In this document: positions 1-10,900 of the stretch, in pieces
How the letters are laid out: every line of letters begins with the position of its first letter
How positions within the stretch are numbered: position 1 is the stretch's first letter
From: Liolophura sinensis
Lineage: Eukaryota > Mollusca > Polyplacophora > Chitonida > Chitonidae
Direction: 5' to 3'
DNA length: 64,000 nucleotides
Assembly (NCBI RefSeq): GCF_032854445.1
Contig: NC_088297.1
Span: forward strand, 17,247,127-17,311,126
Program-made: the position numbers and the translations under genes
Notes under the pieces: model-generated
Seen by the model: the letters and a program-made list of their open reading frames with translations, nothing else
What the model was told of the DNA's origin: nothing
Databases searched by the model: none

Positions 1-149
1 GAGAATAACTTGCTAGCTAAAGCTAGTGAAGGGTACGATGAATGAAAACGCTGGTGACTAATATAACCTCATACTTGTATTTAAACCATGAACGCGTTTC
101 ATCTCTTTTGAGACTTTTCAATATGGTACAGTTAATAGTCACAAGGAAC

Positions 150-150
<1 letters not shown>

Positions 151-184
<34 letters not shown>
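151..184. repeat. (TA)n microsatellite
   Basis: About 17 uninterrupted TA units, read directly. Confidence 0.95.
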
Positions 185-188
<4 letters not shown>

Positions 189-863
189 CACATGCGTACA
201 GTTATGTAGTTTTACAACTCTTAGTTGTTGCCTGGTGAATGTAGACCTAGAAAAAAGCTTACAGGGATTGAGATGTGTATACAGACAGAGCTTAATTAAA
301 CAAGACAAATAGTAATACCCTCACAATGAAATCTAGCTTAAGCTCGGGTGTTGATTTGTTGTGGATGGACCCTGGTTTTGTTGCACAGAGCATCTCCAGT
401 TTCTTCTCTGTAATATTTTTGACATCTGTTACAAACTAGGATGGAAATCAATTCTTGGAGTTACAATTCATACCAGCATGTATGATAAAGGGCCTTTCAG
501 CATTTGGGAACTGAAATTTGGGCTCCGCTATTATATGATTACAACATTTACATCCTGGCATTTGCTGATAGAAAAAGACTCAGTAGGGTTCAAACTGAAT
601 TTGGCCTTGGTTAATAGTTGTTTAAGATCTTAGCTTGTCTGTTTGCTTTTAGAAATTTTGTTCCCTCAAATGTAGTATGAAGTCATTTATTGGACTGTTA
701 GAGAAGTTGGTTTGTTTGAATGGCAGCGAGGTCTACAAGATAGGGTGACGTTACATTCGTGTACATTAGATATCTGTTTTCAGCTTATTTTTATTTCTAA
801 GAATTATCCAAATATACATTTTACTTGTCTAAAGACATATACATTGTCATTGTGGGAGTTACA

Positions 864-985
864 TGTACATGTATTTATTTATTTGACTGGTGTTTTACGT
901 ACTCAAGAATATTTCACTTATACGACAGCGGCAGCATTATAGGAGGAGGAAACCGGGCAGAGTCTGGGGGAAACCCACGACCATC
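864..985 (-). repeat. SINE-A 3' fragment, reverse orientation
   Basis: The reverse complement of the SINE-A tail and body (atttatttatttgactggtg, then ttcacttatacgac) lies upstream of IRS. Confidence 0.8.
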
Positions 986-1934
986 CGCCAGAGTTAAATG
1001 TAGATATAAAGATTATAGGATGAGAGTCAGGTGGCTAAGAGTGTTTGTAAATGTATATATTTGTACTTGTATACATGTGTGTATATGTACAGATGTGCCC
1101 CAGTTCATCGGTAATCCAGACTTACGACATACATTTGACACCTGTGCCATGGTGTAATGCTTTGGTGTGTATGGCTAAGCTCTAGATTAACCATTGCATT
1201 CAAGGTGTGATGAAAACACAAACAATATAATGTGGGGATTGGGGTGCTGTTAATCATGCTGTTGAGGTTAGTGTTATGTATTAAGCTGCATGAGACTCTG
1301 GTTGAACTCGCTATTCTATGAGACACGATACACACACTCCCTTGCTCATATACACCAGGAGTATAATATGAATATAGGCTGGATCAGTGCAGATTTGCAA
1401 AAGCTACTGTATGCCATATCCTATAAAAACTTGATGTCAGCTTGTGCTGAGGTGCCTTGGTGAGGTTTGGATCCACTTTAAAAGACGTTGAGACTTTGAC
1501 TGCTGGATCCACCAACAGACAGATTTTATAAGTTAGAACATTTTTTTTTTTTAAGAAATCTGAAAAGTAACAATGTAGAGTGAAGATGTGCATCACTTTA
1601 CATTCCAGGAATTAGATCTTCAAGCCTCTACCATGTGACAACTTTACTTCTTGTTGAATGGGGTGCAGTGGTTGTATATGTGTATAACATGTATTGCTTA
1701 TAATTAGGAGACAATTATACAGAATTTATTTTTTATTGTTTATTTTTTTCTTGTCATTTTGGCATGAACATATTTACTCCAGAGCTGAAGTTTTAATATC
1801 ATGAATTCCACTTTCACTTTCAATAGATCTTGGCGTACTTGTTGTGACACGAAGACGATGATGTCACACCTCTGTCACACTGACAGCAGCGGTGTGAGAG
1901 AGTTTCGCTATAAAGAGTGATATCCATCGTCACA

Positions 1935-4900
1935 ATGTCCCACGGGTCAAGCCACACGGGAGGGTTTGGCCATGCGCACCACCCTGGTAGCCAGAATATC
2001 CCAGCTGATGTCACCAAGATGGGCTACCTCAAAAAGTTAAAGGTAAGGCCAGCCTTAAAATAATGTTTGTTGGGCACATCCCAATCCTGTCAGAAACAAA
2101 GGCAAATTAGCAGTAGCAGCAAAATCCTCACTTGCCAAAAGTAGCTGGTTTATCCCAGTCACTCCAGTTCTTCCACAAAACTGAGGATGGTTGTGGGTTT
2201 CCCTTGGTCTCTTCTGGGTTTCCTCCCACCATAATGCTGGCCACATTGTATAATTGAAATATGCTTGAGTACAGTGTAACCACAAATGAAATAAATAAAT
2301 AGACAAACAATCAATCAGTTAAATCAGATAGTCGTGGGTTTTCCCCAGGTTCTGCATGTATTCCTCCTGCCATAATGCTGGGCACAATTGTACGAGTGAT
2401 TCTTGAGTACGGCGTAAAACACCAATGAAAGAGACGGGCCTCCGTGGCTCAGTTGGTTAGCGCTCTAGCGCAGCGTGATGACCCAGGAGTCTCTCACCAA
2501 TGCGGTCGCTATGAGTTCAAGTCCAGCTCATGCTGGCCTTCTGTCCGGCCGTATGTGGGAAGGTCTGCCAGCAACCTGCAGATGGTCGTGGGTTTCCCCC
2601 GGGCTCTGCCCGGTTTCCACCCACCGTAATGCTGGCCGCCGTCGTATAAGTGAAATATTCTTGAGTATGGCGTAAAACACCAATGAAAGAAATAGATCAA
2701 TAAGCAACAATCAATCAGTTAATGGTATGGTCGTGGGTTTCCCTCAGTCTCGTTTCTTCCCACCATAATGCTGGCCGCCATCGTGTATGTGAAATATTCT
2801 TGAGTACGGCGTAAAACACCAATCAAATACATGTGAATAAATAAACAATCATGAATCAGTTCAATACATACTATATACACACACACCTAATGAATCCTCC
2901 TAGTCATTTGAAAGATTGTTACGTATGACCTTAAACCCAAAGCACCAATCAGTGAATCAGTTGTGGGCAGGCTTAAACTTACTGGCTCAGTTAGTTAGCA
3001 CGCTAGCGCAGCGTAATGACCCAGGAGTCTCTCAGCAATGTGATCGCTGTGGGTTCAAGTCCAGCTCATGCCGGCTTCCTCTCCGTCCGTATGTGGGAAG
3101 GTCTGCCAGCAACCTGCAGATGGTTGTGGGTTTCCCCCAGGCTCTGCACGATTTCCACCCAGCATAATGCTGACCACCGTCATATAAGTGAAATACTCTT
3201 GAGTACGGCGTAAAACACCAGTCAAATAAAATAAATAAAGTTACAGTGAAGTATATTTTTTTTTGTTTTGTTTTTTTTATCTATTTTACAGACCATGAAG
3301 AAAAAGTTTTTCATAGTTCGATCGGGTTCAAGATTCCATCCTCCGCGACTCGAGTACTTCGACAGCGAGAAGAAGTTCCTGGCAGGTTTGCAAGCGAAGC
3401 GAAGTATCGACTTGTCACAGTGTTTCAGCGTGAACAAGCGCACTGACAGCAAACACAAGTTCGGCATTATCATCTACACGAAGGATGACTCATTCACTGT
3501 GTTGGCGGAAAATGCAGATGAACGGGATGACTGGTTTAATGAAGTTCTGGAGGCTTTTCGAGAAGGCATTTGTGATATGGAAGTTATCAAGCATTACGGT
3601 AAGCATAAAATTTCTTTGAGATTGAGGAAGAGACTTGTGGCCAAGTTGATAAAGTGCTTATTCTTCAGTAACTAGGACATGCCAGGAAATTTTACATTTC
3701 TCTGCTCTCCCTGCTTATAAGGACTTCAAGAGGCTGACCTTGCGGTTTGTGCAGCCTCAGGTTGTCAGTAACTTGCCTTACATGTATGTTGATAGTTTGA
3801 TGTGGGCACCCCAGTTTCATCCACCCATAAAACACAGGTGTATTTTATGGCCATTGTATGTTAAAGTGAAAAATATTTCAGTATGGCATGGAACAGGAGT
3901 CAAATAAATAAATAAATAAATAAAAATAACTGTGATAGGAATTAGTGGGTGGAGTGGTGAAGATGTTTGTGGTTGAGAGTAAGTTCCTGCTTGGATGAGG
4001 AATTTTTGGATTTTCCTGTGCCAAGTGTTAATGTATTCTTGGAGACATATGTACCGGTATTGAAGTTTGATGTACATATATATTTAATAAATAAAAGTGA
4101 AATATTTGTGAAGTAAAAGACTTCTACAAATCAAAGTAGGTATTACATATACTACTTGAAACGTTGCATAAATATGTTTTCGTTTATTTTTTTTAGATTT
4201 TTGTGAAAAGATTTAAAGACATTCAAACATTTGTAATCTAAGGGGGACCTCATGGACTATCAGAGTTTAGAAACTCTTAAGTAACAGGAACTTTTTCCAA
4301 CTCTGATCACGACACTAAATATTGAAATACCTCTTTTTACCCGTGAGTAGAAGATTACTGAAATAATGCTCCCAAAAACTCCTTCTATCTGGTGAACATC
4401 AAGGAAAAAAGGTGGTGTGACGTCAGTGTTCCTAGATACCGTCAGTATCTCTCATAAAGCCCAACATGGTATTCAAATATTTGAATGCCTCACAACACTT
4501 CAAAAGAAACCTGAAAAAATTAAATGAATGGTCACGAATGGTTTTCTGTTGCCTGTGTGATGAACCTTACCTCATATTTTAGCTTTCTTTTACTTTAAGT
4601 ACATTATTCATCAATCAATCAATCAAATAATAGTGTTTCTTCAATCAATCATCAATTCTGTGTTTTTTCAGACTGTGTGTGGTCAGTGAATGTCCAGAAC
4701 AAAGGTCTGGGCAACTCGAGGAACCTCAGTGGTCACTACCGACTGTGTTTGTCGGACGAGGCGGTCAGCATGGTCAAACTAAATTCTGTAGTACCCGAAG
4801 TTGTCTTTCAGGTGAGCTCTCAGTAGTACAGTAAACATTCGTAACTGAAAAAATTAATTCAGTTAAATATCACTTAAGACAAGTAAACCATCTGATTGAA

Positions 4901-7900
4901 ATGATTTATACTTTGTATAACTCTTAAAGAGTGGATGTTACACAGTGTTGATTACCATAAATATTGCTGCTGTGAGACGTGGAAATGATTACACACGAGG
5001 TGGAAAATATTCTATTTTGACAATCTGAAGATTTTGCGTATTTGAACATTTTTATGTTGAATGTTTCCACCTGTAGGCTTTCACAGATTAGTGTATTGTG
5101 TGACAATGTGTCATTGATGCATATCATAGGGGTTGTCAAGTTGATTAATCTTGTATTTTGATGTCATCCCACTGAGCTGAGATTATGATGTCATTAAACA
5201 AGATGTTTTAAATATCGATTTGTACAAATTGATAACTATTTGTGAAATAAAACCTTATCAATGAGGAAAATCAGAAGACTTTTCAGTTACTATTTGCACT
5301 TATTTATTACATGAGTGATAAATTATATTATAACTCCCTGTTGAAGTGTCTATCTGTGACCCCCAAATTCTGTGTGTTGGTCTTCATTTGCTCCAGGATG
5401 ACACCATCATGACCAGAATAAAAGGAAAAATCACATACCAGTAACGCTTCTGGGTACTCTCTGATTTCAGTTACGTCTCATCCGGCGCTGCGGCCATTCT
5501 AATGGGGTGTTTTTCATGGAGGTTGGGCGATCATCCATCACCGGGGAGGGAGAGTTGTGGATGGCAGTAGAGGACACAGCCATGGCCCAGTCTATGCACG
5601 ACGCCATTTTAACGTAAGAAATTATCTCCCTTTGGCTGCCTCATAAACGACATATCTGGGTTCAGTCCCAGGTGAGTTCATACCTATAAATCCGTTAGCA
5701 CTTCAGTTTATTTTAAAATGTTGAATAAGGAACGGAATCCCAAGCTTGTATGGTACGATGTTTTGTAGTGTGAATTTTAAATGGAAAAAGTTTGACACTT
5801 CGCATATATATACACATTATATCATCTGTCTCTACATTACATCCTCATGCATCAGGTAACGCCTTCATTTTACATCATCGTTTCTGTGTCCGTCATTTCA
5901 TGCTATAATGTGTCTGTCCGTTATACCATCTGTCTTCCAGCGCGATGAAATCCTCCAGCACAGTCTCAACTTTCTCTGAGCGATCCGGCAGTCGGCCAAT
6001 AAGTGTTCCCCAACAGTCTCAAGATTCTTCTCGCCCCCGGGCGCCTAGCATGGCTAGGTAAGTGAATCTATTTATTTATTTATTTATATATTTATTTATA
6101 TATTTATTTAATTGGTGTTTCACGCCTTACTGAAGAATATTTCACTTATACGACGGTGGTCAGCATTATGGCGGGTGGAAACCGGGCAGAGCCCGGGGGA
6201 AACCCACGACCATCCACAGGTTGCTGTCAGACCTTCCCACTTACGGTTGGAGAGGTAAGTGAATCTAGGCTGCTACATTACATATATTACCCAATTCTCA
6301 ACCTTGTTGTATGGTGATACATTAGCTTATACGTGTATGTATATTTTCAGTAGTAGTATTGAGTAATGGTTGTGTGGGGCTTTGTTTGGAATAATTGCCG
6401 AATGTCTTTGTAAGGTTGTGTATGTCAGAACTGCGTTGTTCTGCCCAGTCCAATTTGTGCTTTAGAATTTTGCTAAAAGAAATGTGTGTATAATAAAGAT
6501 CAAATTCGTAGATTTGTATCGCCTTTGTGAATCATTGGGAGAGAAATGCAAAGTTAGTACTAAGTGTTTTGTTGTTGTATATGCAGTCCTCGCCGGCCTC
6601 CCGTGGTCCCAGACAAGCCTCGGCCTATGAGTTTGTATACAAAGTCACCGTCCGTGTCAACATCCAGGTCACCCACCTTTAACAATCACTTTGGAAACAT
6701 GCCTCTCAGGTGAACACAACAAACAAAACAATGAGCACTATTATACCTGCCGATTACAGAAAAGTTTAAAAGCAATTCAGAAAACAATATAGGGGACCTG
6801 TTTGTTTTAAATTTTTTTTCTTGAAATATTTTTATCATAAATGAATACGACTAATACAGTATTAATTATAAAGTCCCATTGAGCTGTCTCGGTAGAGAAG
6901 ATGTTTAAAAATTTATTAACTTACCTATATGATGTAAAACAGTTATAATTTTGTTGTCTTTTGTCTCGGGTGCAAACAACAGCTTGATAGCTAATTTCAG
7001 TTATGTTTTTTGTTGTGAAGTACCACTGTAAATAAAGATTGATTATGATTCTGTGTTAAGTGATGGGCCTGATTAGGGTATATAATACATGTAATTTAAT
7101 AGTTGTAAATCTATTTAGAAGATTTTGTAAAGAGAAGGTCATTCGGCTGCTTTGAATTATTTCTCAGGTTGCTGTTTAATACTCCATAAATATTGATCTT
7201 TTGTGTTCTTTTGTAATTTATTTGATTGTTGTTTAATATAATAAAAGACTTAGCATAGACAGGAAACCCACAGCAACAGTAACAACAGTGTAATAATTGA
7301 TTAATGCCATAGTCAAAATTTTTTTTCTTCCAATGTTTTTTTAACAATGTATTGAATTTGGTGTCAAATTTCAGCCCTGAAGATTACACTGATGACGGTA
7401 GAATGAGGTCAAACAGCATGGAGTCCCGTGGGTCACGAAGCGGAGCAAGTAGCGCACAGTCTTTTGATGTTAGTGACGGAAGTCCCGTGGATCCTCATAT
7501 ACAGTAAGTCCTATTAGTAGTGCAAAGTTTGGTGATGTCAGTGACGGATGTCCTGTAGATCCCCATGCACAGTAAGTCCTACATGTACAAGCAGTGCAAA
7601 GGTTGGTGGTGTTAGTGACAGAAGTCCCATAGATCCCCATATAACCACCCTATATAAATAACATGGGAGCTTGGATCTTGACTGCATGAAACCATTCACT
7701 GCAGTTTACTGTAGGAATGGGCACCAGCCTTGCAACAATGTATTCTTTCTGTCTTTGTGCTCTGGGCAGACAATCAGAGCTGCTTTATCCCTTGGCTAGT
7801 CTTCAGTAATTGACCAATTGTAAATGATGCCTGGCAGCCTATGGTTCAAATCCAATACATTCCTTTCCATTTTTTTTGTGTGTGTGTGTTTTTGTATTGT

Positions 7901-10900
7901 TTTTTTTTTGTGCGTTTGTTTTCCCCATTATCATGAACTTTCTAGACATCAGGCTACCAGAAGTTGTTGGATAATATCTTTAATTTACAGTGGTTTTATA
8001 TAGCTTACCCTAATGTACCCCCATGTTCCCTAATTCTTCAACCTTTTCAAACGCCTCTTTGATCAATGTTTTGAAACATTCTTAGATAACTATGGGGTGT
8101 AGAGAAATAATTTGCACAGTTTTATGAAGCTTACATCTTAAGTGGCACAAACAAATCATTTTTAGCATCATTGTGTACATATATTCCACTGGCAAAGTAC
8201 TGTAGTAGCTGAAAAGATTGAAGATTTACAGTAGATGTCTCGTGGTGCTCATGCTCCATAGTAAATTAGTTCAAACTGCTGAAACGATAATCTTCATAGT
8301 CAACACATCAAGCTTTCTAGATACTTATAATTTGTACACCAGAACTGTTACTTTACTATTTGTTATACATCTAAAATTCATTTTTCACTGAAACATGGAA
8401 ATGGTTTTTTTTTTTTTTGTCCTCACCAATAATTCAGCATTGAAGAAAACTGTTTTTTACTTCATTAACTCTTGTTTTTGTGTTTTCCCCTCATCAGCTT
8501 GCACATCAGTGGACGGGCGTTAACACCAGAGGCAACTCACCAGCCAATCACGGAGTACATACCGATGAGACCTGGGAACTCCACAAGCGCCTGTTCCTCA
8601 GCAGGCTCCTCACGCGAGAGACTGGGTGAGTTCTCTCCCTTGAAATGAGGGCAGTGCATGGATTAACGGTGTAATAAGGTGTTATGTGTAGGTTGTCTTT
8701 AAATTGTTCTGACTGCTTACAGTGGTCTAATGGATAAAGCATCGCCTTGAAGTCGGGAGACATGATCAAACCTGAACCAGGTCTTACCAAAGACTTTAAA
8801 GATAGCCTCACTTGGCGCTCAGCACTGAGAGGTGTCAGTTTGACTGGGTGGGGTGTCATGTCTGGTGTCTGGCATGGTACTCCAGTGGCGGCAGCACAGT
8901 GCCCAACCACAAGGACTATGTACGCATGCCTAATGATGACTCCTGATGATATGACTGAAAAATTGTTAAGTACTACATAAAACCACAAGCATATATACAT
9001 AGATACAGTAAAACTTTTTTATTACAATTTTAAAAATGATAAGTTTAGCACATCAGTAATCTCCTATTTGTACTAAAATATATTAAGCCATCATCCATAT
9101 TTGCTACATTTTAAGAATCTGAACATTTAACAAGTTTGTAAACACCCTTCTTCATAAATTGATGGTATTACTTTTCCAGATTCTGCAGGGTCTTCAGTTC
9201 CTGACTCAGGGACAGCACCAGAGTCCTACATGGAAATGTCCCCTCAAGACACACCTGTGAACCCCTCAACGACCTCCGGGTCAATATCCCAGCAGAAAGA
9301 TACTTATATAGATATGTCTCCTTTAGCCAGTGGTAAGTTTTGACGTAGCAGCTAAGCCGATGTTTATTCTATCACAGCAGTGTTGTACTGATGTGGCAAG
9401 TACTGATTCAGAAACATGCCTTTTGTACTGGGTGCCCATTGTTATCCCCCATGGCTTAATGGTATTGGAGGGGCCTCCGTGGCTCAGTTGGTTAGTGCGC
9501 TAGCGCAGCGCAATGTCCCAAGAGTCTCTCACCAATGTGGTCGCTGTGAGTTCAAGTCCAGCTCTTGCTGGCTTCCTCTCCGGACGTACTTGGGAAGGTC
9601 TGCCAGCAACCTGCGAATGGTCGTGGGTTTCCCCCTGGCTCTGCCCGGTTTCCTCCCACCATAATGCTGACCGCCATCATATAAGTGAAATATTCTTGAG
9701 TATGGCGTAAAACACCAATCAAATAAATAAATTAATGGTATTGGTGGGCTCTGCCAGAAGACTGGAAGGCCTAATGGCCACTAATGTCATACATAAACTT
9801 AGAATACACTTCTCATTGGCTTACATAACACTATATATTGGTTAGATAGGTCTGGCGGGCTTCTTTCGAGTTGTAATCATATGTTCATGTATATTCGAAC
9901 AGTGATCAGATAAATAACCCTGATGTATGTGTACTACTGTCTGTCGAACAATTAAAACAATTTTGCAACAGGTGTTTCCTTGCAAATAACGTCTCCTAGC
10001 GTTGTCAGATTTTAGTTATATAATATGCCGAATTTGTGCATAAAATATGCATATTTGACACTTTCTATGATCGAGCGTTGGTTTCCATGCAGTAACTATT
10101 TCATTTGTTGTCCCCTGCTCTCCCTTGTGCAGTAAGCCTTCTAGTCGCCTAGTGTTTGTGAGTACATGAAGGCTGCTGTCTGTCATACAGGTGAAAAGTT
10201 CTCAGCAATAAAATAAAAATAGATAAATGAGATATTGCCTTCCTCTAGCATAAATTGTGCATATTTAGCGTGGAATATAGTTACTCTGAAGTTGATAGTT
10301 TGACCCTAACATTGCCACAACTTGTACATTTCTTGTTCTCTGTCAATCAGATCCTGCAATACCAACTATACCAGTGGGAGACGACTCTTACGCCTTCATG
10401 GGTGGCTCTCAGAAAGGCACCAAGTCTGGGCCGAGCAGTGTGAAGTCTGGACCAGGCAGCTACAAGTCTGGCCCAGGCAGCCACAAATCTGGGCCGAGCA
10501 GCTACAAATCTGGGCCCAGTAGCTACAAGTCTGGGCCCAGTAGCTATAAGTCTGGGCCAGGCAGCCATAAATCGGGTCCGAGCAGCGTGAAATCGTTGTC
10601 TTCGATCGACGGCCGAGATGATGGATATATCGACATGGAACCAGGATCTGAGAACATGTCTCCCAATGTGGATCTTCGGAGTAAGTATTTATTTACTCAA
10701 GCGACACGTTTTGCTTGATTCTAATGGATTCATTCACCTTATAGAACGAATTAGGAGGGTTTTTGTTTTATGCGTTGCCATTAAAAGTATCATTTTAAAG
10801 CCTCTATGTGATTCTGAAAGTGCATTTTTACAGTACTCATGTTAACTTAAGGTCTGACTCATCACCATTGTGTTTTACAGGTCCGGGCTATTTTAGCATG

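Larger units (their letters stand above)
1..1934. other. Upstream flank of IRS gene, no gene recognised
   Basis: I see no convincing coding exon here. It holds a (TA)n run at 151-184 and a SINE 3'-end fragment at 864-985. A pyrimidine tract ending in ATAG at 1825-1826 is a plausible acceptor, which would make 1827-1934 the 5'UTR part of the first coding exon, with further untranslated exons outside or upstream. A TATAAAG at 1909-1915 lies only about 20 bp from the IRS ATG, too close to act as its TATA box. Confidence 0.5.

Noticed and set aside
1909-1915. TATAAAG as the IRS TATA box
   Set aside because: It is about 20 bp from the ATG and probably inside the transcribed 5'UTR.
2436-2520. tRNA gene from the A-box/B-box sequence
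   Set aside because: The same sequence heads many SINE-A copies with a common body and tail, so it is a SINE promoter. The same applies at 9471, 19866, 27399 and on the minus strand near 44900.
10808-10880. Start of the large IRS exon at 10808
   Set aside because: The bases before 10881 are intron (acceptor TTTTACAG at 10873-10880), and exon 10 joins in phase at 10881.
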